Assembly (NCBI GenBank): GCA_006738865.1
Contig: AP019701.1
Coordinates: 673,001 to 737,000 of the forward strand
Length of the DNA stretch: 64,000 bases
DNA from: Allostella sp. ATCC 35155
GTDB taxonomy: Bacteria > Pseudomonadota > Alphaproteobacteria > ATCC43930 > Allostellaceae
Reading direction: 5' to 3'
Below are positions 47,277-57,394 of this stretch, piece by piece. The notes beneath the pieces were generated by a model. The model made no database searches. It was not told the origin of the DNA and was given only the letters and a program-made list of their open reading frames with translations. The stretch's first letter is position 1. Every line of letters starts with the position of its first letter. The position numbers and the translations under genes are program-made.

Positions 47277-48374
47277 ATGACCATCGACCCCAAGCCGATC
47301 GCATCCCGGGCCTCCTGGAAGGGCTCGACCCTCGACTGGCGCGCCGACGCGCTGCACGTCTTCCGGCCCGACGAGATCGAGGAGATCGATGCCGGGCTGC
47401 AGCACCTCCGGGGCCTGGGCGACCTCGACCTGCCGGAGATCACGCCGGAGACCTTTCCGCTGCCGACGGTCGGTGCCTACTTCGCGCGCCTGCGCGACGA
47501 GTTGCGATGGGGCAGGGGGTTCGTGCTGCTGCGCGGCCTGCCGCGCGAGCGCTATTCGGCCGACGACATGGCGCGCATCTATTACGGGTTCGGCGCCCAT
47601 CTCGGTGCGCCGGGGCCGCAGAGCTGGCAGGGCGAGTTGCTGGGCAACGTCATCGACGTCAGCGACATCGAGGCCGATCCGCGCGGCTATCACAAGGGCG
47701 GGCGGCAGAACTTCCACACCGATTCGTCCGACGTCGTGGCGCTGCTCTGCCTGCGCCGCGCCAAGGCCGGCGGCAAGAGCCGCATCGCCTCGTCGGTGGG
47801 CATCCACGACGCCATCTGCGAGCGCCGGCCGGACATCGCGCGCCGCCTCTACGAGGGGTTCCGCTACCGGCGGATGGAACTCGACGCCCGCTTCGGCGAA
47901 GGCGTCCAGGTGAGCGAGCAGCCGGTGCCGATCTATGTCGCGCGGGACGGCGAACTCTCGTCCTACTACATGCTCAACTACGCCAAGATGGCCGCCGAGC
48001 ACGGCTTCTCGACGCTGTCGGACTTCGACCTCGAGGCGCTGGAGGAGATCCAGCGGCTGGCCAATTCGGAGGAGTTCCACCTCGACATGAGCATCGAGGA
48101 AGGGGACATCCAGTTCCTCAACAACCGCATCATGCTGCACAGCCGCACCCACTACGAGGACTGGCCCGAGGTCTCGCAGCGCCGGCACATGCTGCGCCTG
48201 TGGCTGCAGATGCCGAGCTGGCCGGCGATGCCGGCGGAGCAGGTGCTGCATACCGCCGGCGACCGGTTGCTGTGGCGGCGCCAGCGTCGCCCGGGGATGG
48301 AATTCCCGACCGCCTATATCGAAGACATGGCACAATATCTGCGGGAGGGACGGAAGCTGGTCGCCGCGGCCTGA
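47277..48374 (+). CDS. TauD/TfdA-family Fe(II)/2-oxoglutarate dioxygenase-like protein
   Basis: 365 residues. Iron ligands are visible as FHTDSSD (HxD) and a distal His in IMLHSRTHYED, with the 2-oxoglutarate-binding Arg in RRHMLRLWLQM. WGRGFVLLRGLPRERYS is the family N-terminal motif. Such enzymes hydroxylate small acids or amines. A TTGACA at 47154-47159 could be the -35 of its promoter, though no good -10 is evident. The dipeptide-type ABC transporter genes follow on the same strand after 77 nt, which suggests import of the substrate. Confidence 0.85.
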   Translation: MTIDPKPIASRASWKGSTLDWRADALHVFRPDEIEEIDAGLQHLRGLGDLDLPEITPETFPLPTVGAYFARLRDELRWGRGFVLLRGLPRERYSADDMARIYYGFGAHLGAPGPQSWQGELLGNVIDVSDIEADPRGYHKGGRQNFHTDSSDVVALLCLRRAKAGGKSRIASSVGIHDAICERRPDIARRLYEGFRYRRMELDARFGEGVQVSEQPVPIYVARDGELSSYYMLNYAKMAAEHGFSTLSDFDLEALEEIQRLANSEEFHLDMSIEEGDIQFLNNRIMLHSRTHYEDWPEVSQRRHMLRLWLQMPSWPAMPAEQVLHTAGDRLLWRRQRRPGMEFPTAYIEDMAQYLREGRKLVAAA

Positions 48375-48451
48375 GCGGCTGCGCAATTGCGGGGGGTACC
48401 GTCCGAAGGCTCCCCGGGTTAGGGTTGCACGAGAACAGGGAGTAGAAAACG

Positions 48452-50008
48452 ATGACGCATATCGGATCCGCCGCACGCGCGGCGGTGCTGGGAATCGTAT
48501 TGGCAGCGGGCGTAACGGCGCCGGCGGCCTCGGAGATGGTCCTGAATGCGGCGATGGGGGCGGCCGACCTCGGCTCGCTCGATCCGCATCGCACCGCGTC
48601 CACCCAGGACAAGGCGATCATCGGCTGGATGTTCAACGGCCTGGTGCGCTTCAAGCCCGGCAGCCTCAATCCGGCCGACATCGAGCCGGATATCGCGGAG
48701 CGCTGGGAAAGCTCGCCCGACAAGAAGACCTGGAAGTTCTTCCTGCGCAAGGGCGTGATGTTCCACGGCGGCTACGGCGAACTCACCGCCGAGGACGTCG
48801 TGTTCTCGATCGAGCGCGCGGCCAACCCGAAGACCTCCGCCTTCTCGTCCGACTTCCGCGCGATCGAGTCGATCACCGCCATCGATCCCTATACGGTCGA
48901 GGTGAAGTTCAAGAACAACGTGCCGAGCCCGCTCGGCATCTTCACGAACTTCCAGGGCGGCAACATCGTCAGCAAGAAGGCGGTCGAGAAGCTGGGCGAC
49001 GAGTTCCGTTCCAAGGCCGTCGGCACCGGGCCGTTCGCCTATTCGGAATACCAGCGCAACCAGGCCGTCACGCTGGTCGGCCACAAGGAATATTTCCGCG
49101 GCAAGCCGAAGCTGGACAAGGTCGTCTATCGCTACATCCCGTCCGACGCGAGCCGCGACCTCGCCTATCAGAACGGTGAGGTCGATCTCATCTACGGACG
49201 CGCCGACCAGCGCTGGGTCGAGCGCATGAAGAGCCAGCCCAAGACGGTGCTGCAGATCTTCGGCCCGGGCGAACTCGGCCACCTGCATCTCAACATGACC
49301 AAGAAGCCGCTCGACGATCTGCGCGTGCGGCAGGCGATCGCCCACGCCGTCGACCGCGGCCAGCTCGTCAAGTTCCGCGGCGCCAGCGTCTTCCGCCCGG
49401 CCGTCTCGATCGTGCCCGAGGGCTATCTCGGCACCGACGAGAATGCGCCGTTGCTCCAGCACGACCTGGCGAAGGCCAAGGCCCTGCTGGCGGAGGCCGG
49501 CCACAAGGACGGGGTCACCATCAAGGCGATCCAGACCTCCCAGCCCAGCATGCTGACGCTGATGGAGGTGGTGCAGGCGCAGCTCAAGCGGGCCGGCATC
49601 AACCTGCAGTTCGAGGTCGTCGACCATCCGACCTTCCATGCGCAGATCCGCAAGGATCTCAGCGACCTCGTCTACTACTCGTCGGCGCGCTTCCCCATCG
49701 CCGACATGCACCTGACGCAGTATTTCCACTCGCGCAGCATCGTCGGCACGCCGACGGGCGTGACCAACTTCTCGCACTGCAACGTCGCCGACGCCGAGAT
49801 CGACGCCGCCCGCGTCGAGACCGACCCGGCCAAGCAGCTCGAGCTGTGGAAGGTGGCGCAGCGCAAGGTGATCGAGGCGGTCTGCGGCGTGCCGCTCGTC
49901 GCCAACACCCAGGTCTGGGCCCATCGGGCCAATTTCGACCTCGGCTACGAGCTGAAGGGCTCGCTCAGCCTCGGGCCGATGCTGACCGAGAACTCGACCT
50001 TCAAGTGA
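48452..50008 (+). CDS. Dipeptide-type ABC transporter substrate-binding protein
   Basis: 518 residues. Signal peptide (VLGIVLAAGVTAPAASE), then SBP family 5: ADLGSLDPHRTASTQDKAII, GWMFNGLVRFKPGS, LTAEDVVFSIERAANP, DLAYQNGEVDLIYGR, RVRQAIAHAVDRGQLVK-like, and a C-terminal VCGVPLVANTQVWAHRANFD. It captures peptides or another amide-containing solute for the permeases encoded directly downstream. Confidence 0.93.
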   Translation: MTHIGSAARAAVLGIVLAAGVTAPAASEMVLNAAMGAADLGSLDPHRTASTQDKAIIGWMFNGLVRFKPGSLNPADIEPDIAERWESSPDKKTWKFFLRKGVMFHGGYGELTAEDVVFSIERAANPKTSAFSSDFRAIESITAIDPYTVEVKFKNNVPSPLGIFTNFQGGNIVSKKAVEKLGDEFRSKAVGTGPFAYSEYQRNQAVTLVGHKEYFRGKPKLDKVVYRYIPSDASRDLAYQNGEVDLIYGRADQRWVERMKSQPKTVLQIFGPGELGHLHLNMTKKPLDDLRVRQAIAHAVDRGQLVKFRGASVFRPAVSIVPEGYLGTDENAPLLQHDLAKAKALLAEAGHKDGVTIKAIQTSQPSMLTLMEVVQAQLKRAGINLQFEVVDHPTFHAQIRKDLSDLVYYSSARFPIADMHLTQYFHSRSIVGTPTGVTNFSHCNVADAEIDAARVETDPAKQLELWKVAQRKVIEAVCGVPLVANTQVWAHRANFDLGYELKGSLSLGPMLTENSTFK

Positions 50009-50086
50009 CGGTAGTCCCGTGACCTTGCGGCTGAACGTCGTCCTTCGGCTGCGGTCCGCGACCGGAGCGATCGGCAGAGCGACTTC

Positions 50087-51028
50087 ATGATCGGTTTCAT
50101 CCTGAAGCGCCTGCTGGTCGCCCTGCCGACCCTGCTCGCCGTGCTCACCATCGTGTTCCTGTTCGTTCGGGTCGCCCCCGGCGATCCGGCGCTGGTGATT
50201 CTCGGCGACAGCGCCACCCAGGAGGCGCTGGAGGCTCTGCGCGAGCAACTCGGCCTGAACAAGCCGCTGCTGGCGCAGTATCTCGACTTCATGGGCATGG
50301 TGCTGTCGGGCCACCTCGGCATCTCCATGCTGTCGGGACGGCCGATCCTCGACGAGGTGTGGGAGGTCCTGCCCTACACGGTCGAGCTCACCGTCGCCTC
50401 GCTGACGATCGGCGTGGTCGTCGGCGTGCCGCTGGGGATCGTCTCGGCCCGCCGCCGCAACGGCTGGGCGGATTATGTCGCCCGGGTGATCTCGCTGGTC
50501 GGCCTCAGCTTTCCCGCCTTCGTCTCGGCGGTGCTGCTGCTGCTGGTGTTCGCGATCCAGCTGCGCTGGTTCCCGGTGATCAGCTCCGCCTCGCTGGAAG
50601 ATCCCGCCGAGCGGCTGCGCAGCCTCGCGTTGCCGGCCTTCAACCTCGGCCTCATCATGCTGGCCTATATCACCCGCGTGACGCGCTCCAGCATGCTGGG
50701 CGTGCTGTCCGAGGACTATATCCGCACCGCGCGCGCCAAGGGCGTGCCGGGCCGGATGGTCGTCTGGCGCCACGCGCTGCGCAACGCCCTCATTCCCGTC
50801 GTCACCGTCGTCGGCCTCTATCTCGGGGTGCTGATCGGCAATTCGGTGCTGACGGAGATCGTCTTCAACCGCCCGGGCCTGGGCAAGCTCATCGTCGGCG
50901 CGCTCAACCAGCGCGACTACACGATGCTGCAGGGGCTGATGGTCATCTATGCCTTCATCATCGTGCTCTGCAATCTGCTGACGGACATGACCTACGGGCT
51001 CATCGATCCGCGGGTGAAGCGCCAATGA
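50087..51028 (+). CDS. Dipeptide-type ABC permease, DppB family
   Basis: 313 residues, six membrane segments. Starts [20 protein letters not shown] with the [17 protein letters not shown] loop, and has the EAA-type loop [26 protein letters not shown]. Inner-membrane channel half, paired with the DppC-type protein whose start codon overlaps its stop. Confidence 0.94.
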   Translation: MIGFILKRLLVALPTLLAVLTIVFLFVRVAPGDPALVILGDSATQEALEALREQLGLNKPLLAQYLDFMGMVLSGHLGISMLSGRPILDEVWEVLPYTVELTVASLTIGVVVGVPLGIVSARRRNGWADYVARVISLVGLSFPAFVSAVLLLLVFAIQLRWFPVISSASLEDPAERLRSLALPAFNLGLIMLAYITRVTRSSMLGVLSEDYIRTARAKGVPGRMVVWRHALRNALIPVVTVVGLYLGVLIGNSVLTEIVFNRPGLGKLIVGALNQRDYTMLQGLMVIYAFIIVLCNLLTDMTYGLIDPRVKRQ

Positions 51029-51897
51029 CCGCCGTCCACATGACGACCCGCCCGCCCGGCGCGTTCGCCCTCTTCTGGGGCCGCGCGCGGCGCAACAAGG
51101 CGACCGCCATCGGCGCCAGCCTCGTGCTGATCATGGTGGCGAGTGCGATCCTGGCGCCCTGGATCGCGCCGTACGACCCGCTGGAGCAGGACATCATCGC
51201 GCGGCTGGAGCCGCCGTCGGAGACCTACTGGCTCGGCACCGACCCCTATGGCCGCGATATCCTCTCGCGCATCCTGTGGGGCGGGCAGGTGTCCCTCTTC
51301 GTCAGCACCTCGGCGGTGCTGATGGCGATGCTCGTCGGCAGCACCATCGGCATCGTGTCGGGCTATGTCGGCGGACGCTTCGACCGCGTCGTCATGGCCG
51401 GCATGGATGTGCTGCTGTCGTTTCCCAGTCTCATCATGGGCCTGCTCGTCGTCGCCATGCTGGGGCCGAGCGTCATCAACCTTATCCTCGCGATCGGCCT
51501 GACCGCCATCGCGCCCTTCGCCCGCATCGCGCGCGCGCCGACGCTCGTCATCAAGGAGCGGGAGTTCGTCGAGGCCGGCCGCGCCATGGGCTTCTCGCAC
51601 GGGCGCATCATGGGCGTGCACATCCTGCCCAATGTCGCCTCGGAAGTGATGGTCATGGGCTCGCTGTGGCTGGCGACCGCGATCCGCACCGAGGCTTCCC
51701 TCAGCTTCATCGGCCTCGGTGTGCGGCCGCCGACGCCGACCTGGGGCAGCATGATCCGCGAGGGCTTCGAGAACATCCTCGATGCGCCGTGGCTGTCGGT
51801 CTTCCCCTCGATCGCGATCCTGGTCGTCATGCTCGGCCTCAACCTGCTGGGCGACGGCCTGCGCGACGCGACCGACCCGAGGCTGCGCCATGAGTGA
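51025..51897 (+). CDS. Dipeptide-type ABC permease, DppC family
   Basis: 290 residues. N-terminal helix, then the [23 protein letters not shown] motif and an EAA loop ([25 protein letters not shown]). Ends with [13 protein letters not shown] and [15 protein letters not shown], typical of DppC. Second half of the membrane channel. Overlaps the upstream gene by 4 nt and the downstream ATPase gene by 8 nt. Confidence 0.94.
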   Translation: MTAVHMTTRPPGAFALFWGRARRNKATAIGASLVLIMVASAILAPWIAPYDPLEQDIIARLEPPSETYWLGTDPYGRDILSRILWGGQVSLFVSTSAVLMAMLVGSTIGIVSGYVGGRFDRVVMAGMDVLLSFPSLIMGLLVVAMLGPSVINLILAIGLTAIAPFARIARAPTLVIKEREFVEAGRAMGFSHGRIMGVHILPNVASEVMVMGSLWLATAIRTEASLSFIGLGVRPPTPTWGSMIREGFENILDAPWLSVFPSIAILVVMLGLNLLGDGLRDATDPRLRHE

Positions 51898-52888
51898 TGC
51901 CGAGCCCGTCCTGCGCGTCGAGAAGCTGAGGACCGAGTTCCGCATCCATGGCGAGTGGCATGCGGCCGTCCAGGACGTGTCCTTCGAGCTCGCCCGCGGC
52001 GAGACGCTGGCGATCGTCGGCGAATCCGGCTGCGGCAAGAGCATCACCGCCCTGTCGGTGATGGGGCTGGTGCCGCCGGGGGCCGGTCGGATCGCCAGCG
52101 GACGAATCCTTCTCGAGGGCCAGGATCTCGTGCCGCTCTCCGAGCCGGAAATGGAGAAGGTCCGGGGCAATCGCGTCTCGATGATCTTCCAGGAGCCGAT
52201 GACCTCGCTGAACCCGGTGCTGCCGGTCGGCTTCCAGGTCGCCGAGAGCCTGCACTATCACCGCAACCTGGGTCGCGCCGAGGCGCGGCGGCAGGCGCTG
52301 GCACTCTTCGAGCAGGTCAAGATCCCGTCGGCGGCGCGCCGGTTCGACGATTTCCCGCACCAGTTCTCCGGCGGCATGCGCCAGCGCGTCATGATCGCGA
52401 TGGCGCTCGCCTGCAACCCGGCGGTGCTGCTGGCGGACGAGCCGACGACGGCGCTCGACGTCACCATCCAGGCGCAGGTCCTGGCCCTCCTCGCCGAGGT
52501 GCGTGAGGCCTTCGGCATGTCGATGGTGTTCATCACCCACAATCTCGGCGTCGTGGCCTCGATCGCCGACCGGGTGATGGTGATGTATGCGGGCCAGGTG
52601 GTCGAGATGGCGCCGATCGACACCGCCTTCGCGCGCCCGACGCATCCCTATACCGAGGCGCTGCTGCGCTCGATCCCGCGCGTCGACCGTGCGACGAACG
52701 AACTGCAGGCGATCGGCGGGCAGGTGCCGCCGATCACCGCCATGCCGGCCGGCTGCCGCTTCGCCGACCGCTGCCGCTATGTCGAGCCGCGCTGCCGCGT
52801 CGAAACCCCGCCCCTGACCCGGCTGCCGGACGATCCGGCCCACCATGTGCGCTGCTGGGTGCGTGGCGGCAGCGAGGCCGTGCAATGA
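51890..52888 (+). CDS. Dipeptide-type ABC ATPase, DppD family
   Basis: 332 residues. Walker A GESGCGKS, signature [15 protein letters not shown], Walker [12 protein letters not shown], and the C-terminal Fe-S-type Cys-rich motif of oligopeptide ATPases ([15 protein letters not shown]). Energises the transporter with the DppF protein. Confidence 0.95.
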   Translation: MSDAEPVLRVEKLRTEFRIHGEWHAAVQDVSFELARGETLAIVGESGCGKSITALSVMGLVPPGAGRIASGRILLEGQDLVPLSEPEMEKVRGNRVSMIFQEPMTSLNPVLPVGFQVAESLHYHRNLGRAEARRQALALFEQVKIPSAARRFDDFPHQFSGGMRQRVMIAMALACNPAVLLADEPTTALDVTIQAQVLALLAEVREAFGMSMVFITHNLGVVASIADRVMVMYAGQVVEMAPIDTAFARPTHPYTEALLRSIPRVDRATNELQAIGGQVPPITAMPAGCRFADRCRYVEPRCRVETPPLTRLPDDPAHHVRCWVRGGSEAVQ

Positions 52889-53862
52889 CCACCCCCCTGC
52901 TCGAGGTCTCCGACCTCCGCAAGACCTTCACCGTCCGCCGCGGTTTTCCTCGGACCGAAACCGTCCATGTCAAGGCGCTCGCCGGCATCAGCTTCGAGAT
53001 CGCCGAGGGCGAGGCGTTCGGCCTGGTCGGGGAGTCGGGCTGCGGCAAGTCGACGGCCGGCCGGGCACTGCTGCGGCTGATCGAGCCGGACGGCGGCCGC
53101 GTCGCCTACCGCAACGAGGATTTCCTGGCGGCGTCGGGCGCCCGCCTGCGGCAGCTGCGGCAGAAGCTGCAGATCGTCTTCCAGGATCCCTTCGCTTCGC
53201 TCAACCCGCGTCGCACGGTCGGGCAGACCCTGGCCGAGCCGATGCAGGTGCACCGGCTGGGCAGCCGCGATGCCATCTCGGCCCGCATCGCCGCGGTGCT
53301 GGACGAGGTCGGGTTGCCGCGCGCCGCCCTCGAGAAATATCCGCACGAATTCTCGGGCGGGCAGCGCCAGCGCATCGGCATCGCCCGCGCGCTCGTGCTG
53401 GAGCCCGAGCTGATCGTCGCGGACGAGCCGGTGTCTGCGCTCGACGTCTCGATCCAGGCGCAGATCCTGCTGCTGCTCGACGGGCTGAAGGAGCGCCGCG
53501 GCCTCAGCTTCCTCTTCATCTCCCACGATCTCGGCGTCGTCCGGCACTTCTGCAAGCGCGTCGCGGTCATGTATCTCGGCCGCATCGTCGAGGACGGCCC
53601 GACCGACCGCATCTTCGACGAGCCGCTGCACCCCTACACCAAGGCCCTGCGCGATGCCTCGCCGGTTCCCGATCCCCGGGCCAAGGTGACGATGGCGCGG
53701 CTGGAAGGGGAGGTGGCGTCCGCCATCAACCCGCCTTCGGGGTGCCACTTCCATCCGCGCTGCCCGCACGCCATGGACCGCTGCCGCGTCGAGTATCCGG
53801 AACTGAAGGCCGTCGCGCCGGGCCGCCGCGTCGCCTGCCACCTGCACGACCAGGCGGCCTGA
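52885..53862 (+). CDS. Dipeptide-type ABC ATPase, DppF family
   Basis: 325 residues. Walker [36 protein letters not shown], signature FSGGQRQRIGIARAL, Walker B LIVADEPVSALD, and C-terminal GCHFHPRCPHAMDRC. Last gene of a complete five-gene transporter operon (binding protein, two permeases, two ATPases). Confidence 0.95.
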   Translation: MTTPLLEVSDLRKTFTVRRGFPRTETVHVKALAGISFEIAEGEAFGLVGESGCGKSTAGRALLRLIEPDGGRVAYRNEDFLAASGARLRQLRQKLQIVFQDPFASLNPRRTVGQTLAEPMQVHRLGSRDAISARIAAVLDEVGLPRAALEKYPHEFSGGQRQRIGIARALVLEPELIVADEPVSALDVSIQAQILLLLDGLKERRGLSFLFISHDLGVVRHFCKRVAVMYLGRIVEDGPTDRIFDEPLHPYTKALRDASPVPDPRAKVTMARLEGEVASAINPPSGCHFHPRCPHAMDRCRVEYPELKAVAPGRRVACHLHDQAA

Positions 53863-53878
53863 GGGCGGTGGCCCCGGC

Positions 53879-54781
53879 CTAGAGGTCGGGTTCGGACCAG
53901 CCGCGGCGGCGGGCCGCGGCGATCAACGTGTTGCGCAGCAGGCAGGCGATGGTCATCGGGCCGACGCCGCCCGGCACCGGCGTGATCGCGCCGGCGACGG
54001 TCGCCGCCTCGGCATAGGCGACGTCGCCGACGAGGCGGGATCGTCCGTCCGCGGTGGCGACCCGGTTGATCCCGACGTCGATCACCGTGGCTCCGGGCCG
54101 GATCCAGTCGCCCCGCACCATCTCCGGCCGACCGACCGCCGCCACCAGGATGTCGGCGCTGCGGCACAGCGCCGGCAGGTCGCGGCTGCGCGAATGGGCC
54201 ACCGTCACCGTGCAGTCGGCGCCGAGCAGCAGCGCGGCCATCGGCTTGCCGACGATCTGCGAGCGGCCCAGCACGACGGCGTTCGCGCCGGCGAGGCGGT
54301 CGCGGGCGCCGCGCAGCAGGATCATGCAGCCCTGCGGCGTGCAGGGAACGAGGCCCCCGCCGTCGCCCCACAGGCGCCCGGCATTGACCGGATGGAACCC
54401 GTCGACATCCTTGGCCGGATCGATCGCCGCGGTCACGGCGGCGGCCGAGATGCCGGCCGGAAGCGGCAGCTGGACGAGGATGCCGTCGATGTCGGGGTCG
54501 CGGTTGAGGGATGCGACCAGGGCCAGCAGCTCGGCCTCGGTCGTCGTCGCCGGCAGGCGATGCTCGAAGGAGGCGAGGCCGGCCGCGCGCGTCGCCGCCG
54601 CCTTGTTCCGGACATAGACCTGGCTAGCGGGATCCTCGCCGACCAGGACGACCGCCAGCCCGGCGATCGTTCCGTGCCGGGCGGTGAGCCGGGCCGCCTC
54701 CGTCGCGATGCGGGCGCGCAGCGCCTCCGCGGCGGCCTTGCCGTCGATCCGCGTTGCCATCGCCTGGGTCGTGTCACTCAT
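53879..54781 (-). CDS. folD: Bifunctional methylenetetrahydrofolate dehydrogenase/cyclohydrolase
   Basis: 300 residues. [20 protein letters not shown] with catalytic Tyr/Lys, [43 protein letters not shown], and [19 protein letters not shown] near the end. Converts methylene-THF to formyl-THF using NADP+. Its start overlaps the stop of the yggU gene by 8 nt; third gene of yggT-yggU-folD. Confidence 0.96.
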   Translation of the reverse strand: MSDTTQAMATRIDGKAAAEALRARIATEAARLTARHGTIAGLAVVLVGEDPASQVYVRNKAAATRAAGLASFEHRLPATTTEAELLALVASLNRDPDIDGILVQLPLPAGISAAAVTAAIDPAKDVDGFHPVNAGRLWGDGGGLVPCTPQGCMILLRGARDRLAGANAVVLGRSQIVGKPMAALLLGADCTVTVAHSRSRDLPALCRSADILVAAVGRPEMVRGDWIRPGATVIDVGINRVATADGRSRLVGDVAYAEAATVAGAITPVPGGVGPMTIACLLRNTLIAAARRRGWSEPDL

Positions 54782-55115
54782 TCCTGGTCATCGCCTCCCG
54801 GATCCGGGCCGCCAGGGCGTCGGGCGGCCCCTCGATATGCACCAGCTTGCGGCGCGCGGTCTGCCCCTGCACCACCGCGATGGTCGATTTCGGCAGGCGC
54901 CAGGTCCTGGCGAGGAGCGCGACTAGGGCCGCGTTGGCCCGGCCGGCCTCGGGCACGGCGGTGACCTGGGCCCGCAGCACGGCCTGGCCCGCTTCGTCCA
55001 GCGCGACGCCGAGGAGCCGGTCGGCGGCGGCCTTGGGGGTCAGGCGAATGGCGATCCGCACGCCGTCGCGGACGACGGTCAGCGGGGACGGCGGATCACC
55101 GGGGGAAGTACTCAA
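54774..55115 (-). CDS. yggU: DUF167/YggU-family protein
   Basis: 113 residues. [40 protein letters not shown] and [20 protein letters not shown] are the YggU/DUF167 pattern. Small alpha/beta protein of unknown function. It starts with TTG and overlaps the yggT stop by 20 nt, so it is translationally coupled. Confidence 0.9.
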   Translation of the reverse strand: MSTSPGDPPSPLTVVRDGVRIAIRLTPKAAADRLLGVALDEAGQAVLRAQVTAVPEAGRANAALVALLARTWRLPKSTIAVVQGQTARRKLVHIEGPPDALAARIREAMTRNE

Positions 55116-55377
55116 AGATCAGGTTTTTCACGAAGACCAGCAGCAGGATCAGGACCACCGGCGACAGGTCGACCCCGCCGAACATCGGCAGGACGCGCCG
55201 GATCGGCGCCAGCAGCGGCTCGGTCAGGCGATAGAGCACCTCGCCGATCATCGCCACCGCACGGTTGTAGGTGTTGACGACCTTGAGCGCGACCAGCCAG
55301 CTCAGGATGGCCGACGCGATCAGCACCCAGATGTAGAGGTCGATGACGGTGGTGATCAGGAGGACGAGTGAATTCAT
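55096..55377 (-). CDS. yggT: YggT-family membrane protein
   Basis: 93 residues, two membrane segments with the family motif LIASAILSWLVALKVVNTYN and LTEPLLAPIRRVLPMFGGVDLSPVV. Short YggT proteins influence osmotic tolerance in some bacteria and often sit beside yggU. First gene of the yggT-yggU-folD operon. Confidence 0.93.
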   Translation of the reverse strand: MNSLVLLITTVIDLYIWVLIASAILSWLVALKVVNTYNRAVAMIGEVLYRLTEPLLAPIRRVLPMFGGVDLSPVVLILLLVFVKNLIFEYFPR

Positions 55378-55552
55378 CGGCGGCTATCGGCTTCCAGCAT
55401 GGCAGGAGGACACTAGCCGCCGGCCGGCGATGCGGCAAGCCGGCGGTGGTCTGGGGACCGGTACGGACCCCGAGGGTTTGCCTTGACTTCCCGCCTGCAG
55501 ATTCCCATTATCCGCGCCGCTTCGGACGCCAGCGGCGGCCCGGGGCGACTGT

Positions 55553-55628
<76 letters not shown>

Positions 55629-55650
55629 TTGCCTTTCCAGGACGAATAAT

Positions 55651-55686
55651 GACGACGGCGCGGGACGATTGCCCGCGCCCGTCGTC
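55651..55686 (+). terminator. Hairpin terminator after tRNA-Ala
   Basis: Stem GACGACGGCGCGGG (55651-55664) with CCCGCGCCCGTCGTC (55672-55686), one bulged base, 7-nt loop, followed by GTTCTCGG. It also lies at the end of the convergent methyltransferase gene, so it may act in both directions. Confidence 0.6.
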
Positions 55687-55709
55687 GTTCTCGGTCGCCG
55701 AGCGGGCTC

Positions 55710-56522
55710 TCAGCCACCGGCCGGGCGGGTGCCCCAGACCTGGAATATGCGGGGCAGGCCGATCATGCTGTCGCGCCGGACGGTAAAGGCGTCGAGCGCA
55801 TCGATCGTCGCCCTCAGCTCGTGCTGGTCGGCCAGCCCCTCCGCCCGGACGGCCGGCGCGATGCGCCGCAGGGTGACGAGGGAGAGCAGCTTGGCGCGGC
55901 CGCGCTCGTGCAGGTGCTGGACCGCCCGCGGATTGACGCGCGGGATCCCGGCCGCGCGCAGCAGCGTCGGCAGGCGCCGTCCGATATCGGGGTCGCCGCC
56001 CTTGCGCAGGACGACCTCGCGATAGAGGCGCAGATAGGTGGCGAAGGCCGGGCATTCCGGCTCGCAGAATTGGCCGGAAAAGTCGATGTCCTCGACCACG
56101 ACGACCCCGCCCGGCCGCACGGCGGTCACCATGGCGGCGAGCGCCGCTTCGGGCCGGGGCAGATGGGTCAGCAGGAACCGGGCATAGACGAGGTCGAACT
56201 GTCCCGCGAGGTCGAGCGCCATGGCGTTGCCGGTGCGGAACTCGACATTGTCCAGGCCCCTCGAAGCCGCGTCGGCCCGGGCGAGCGCCAGGACGGCCGG
56301 ATCGAAATCGAGGCCGACCACCCGGCCCTCGGGCCCGACCCGCCGCGCGAGATCGAGCGTCACGCCGCCGCCGCCGCAGCCGACGTCCAGGCAGCGCATG
56401 CCCGGTGCGAGCCCGGCCCGTTCCAGCAGCCGGCGCGTGGTCGGGCGGAAGACGTCGCTCAGCAGATCGAGGCGCTCCTTGCCCGGGCGACCGCCCTCGA
56501 TGGCATAGTCTTCCTGGTGCAT
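55710..56522 (-). CDS. Class I SAM-dependent methyltransferase
   Basis: 270 residues. Motif I CLDVGCGGGGVTLDLARRVG, acidic loop VVGLDFDPAVL, NVEFRTGNAMALDL, and FDLVYARFLLTHLPRPEAAL. Methyltransferase fold complete; the C-terminal part (IDFSGQFCEPEC) is variable and may bind the substrate. Substrate unknown; Cys-containing stretches do not prove metal methylation. Start at MHQEDYAIEGG (56522). Confidence 0.88.
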   Translation of the reverse strand: MHQEDYAIEGGRPGKERLDLLSDVFRPTTRRLLERAGLAPGMRCLDVGCGGGGVTLDLARRVGPEGRVVGLDFDPAVLALARADAASRGLDNVEFRTGNAMALDLAGQFDLVYARFLLTHLPRPEAALAAMVTAVRPGGVVVVEDIDFSGQFCEPECPAFATYLRLYREVVLRKGGDPDIGRRLPTLLRAAGIPRVNPRAVQHLHERGRAKLLSLVTLRRIAPAVRAEGLADQHELRATIDALDAFTVRRDSMIGLPRIFQVWGTRPAGG

Positions 56523-56622
56523 CCGCCGCCTTTCCGAGCTTGCGGTTGCGTGCTGGCGTGACAGACGGCGTGGGCCGCCGTCAACCGGTTTCCGGGCGTG
56601 CCCGGCAGTCCGAAACGAAAAC

Positions 56623-56645
56623 GGCGCGGGATTGACTCCCGCGCC
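56623..56645 (-). terminator. Intrinsic terminator after gcrA
   Basis: Stem GGCGCGGG (56623-56630) with CCCGCGCC (56638-56645), followed on the minus strand by GTTTTCGTTT. It lies 66 nt beyond the gcrA stop and between gcrA and the next minus-strand gene. Confidence 0.75.
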
Positions 56646-56710
56646 GCCTGGTTCTCCGTTCCGGCCGAGGCGGTGGACCAGGCCACCCCGGCGCGGGTAT
56701 CGGCCCGCGA

Positions 56711-57196
56711 TCAGGCGGCCGCGTCGTCCGTCTTGCGGTACGCGACCTGGCAATGGGCATGGCAATAGGGCCGCCCGGAGGAGGCCGGCGCGCCGCAGAA
56801 ATGGAAACCGGGCTCGTTCGGGTGGCCGATCGGCCAGTGGCAATGCCGGTCGCTGAGGGTGAGCGCCGAGCTGTAGTCGATCGGGCCGGCGCGGAAATTC
56901 TTGGGCGGCGGCGGGGCGGATGCCTTCGCCACGGCCGGCGGTGGCGGTGCCGTGCGCACCGCTTCGGCCGGTGCCACGCGCATGGCGGCCGGGCGGACCG
57001 ACGGCCGGGCACGCTGGCGACGCTCCCCGATCTGACGCTGGATCGGCGAAGGGCGGCTCGCCAGATGCAGCCGGTGCGCCTTGCCGATCACCGCATTGCG
57101 GGTGATGCCGCCGAGGCGCTCGGCGATCTGGCTGGCCGAAAACCCTTCGGACCAGAGCCGCTTCAGTTCGGTGATGCGCTCTTCGGTCCAATCCAT
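56711..57196 (-). CDS. gcrA: GcrA cell-cycle regulator
   Basis: 161 residues. N-terminal DNA-binding region MDWTEERITELKRLWSEGFS, QIAERLGGITRNAVIGKAHRL, a Pro/Ala-rich middle and the conserved C-terminal CHWPIGHPNEPGFHFCGAP, PYCHAHCQVAYR with four Cys and several His. GcrA acts with CcrM-methylated DNA and sigma-70 to time cell-cycle genes in alphaproteobacteria. Normal length. Confidence 0.95.
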   Translation of the reverse strand: MDWTEERITELKRLWSEGFSASQIAERLGGITRNAVIGKAHRLHLASRPSPIQRQIGERRQRARPSVRPAAMRVAPAEAVRTAPPPPAVAKASAPPPPKNFRAGPIDYSSALTLSDRHCHWPIGHPNEPGFHFCGAPASSGRPYCHAHCQVAYRKTDDAAA

Positions 57197-57394
57197 GGAA
57201 TCCCCCACATCTGGTGGGCCACGACCTGCGGCCGCACACATCTTGATAGGAAGCGGATAAGCCGTCAAACGATTAGTGGCTGGATCTGGTCGACCTACAA
57301 GATCAGGTGTGCCCGTCCCGGCCCTTTCCCGCACGACGAGAGTGCAGCAGGCCGCCAAACCATGGCAAAGTGATGGCAGCCAAAGGGAAATGCC

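Noticed and set aside
48419-51025. Minus-strand frame of 868 codons
   Set aside because: Antisense to the binding protein and permease of the dipeptide operon; His/Gly/Asp-rich, typical of antisense frames in GC-rich DNA.
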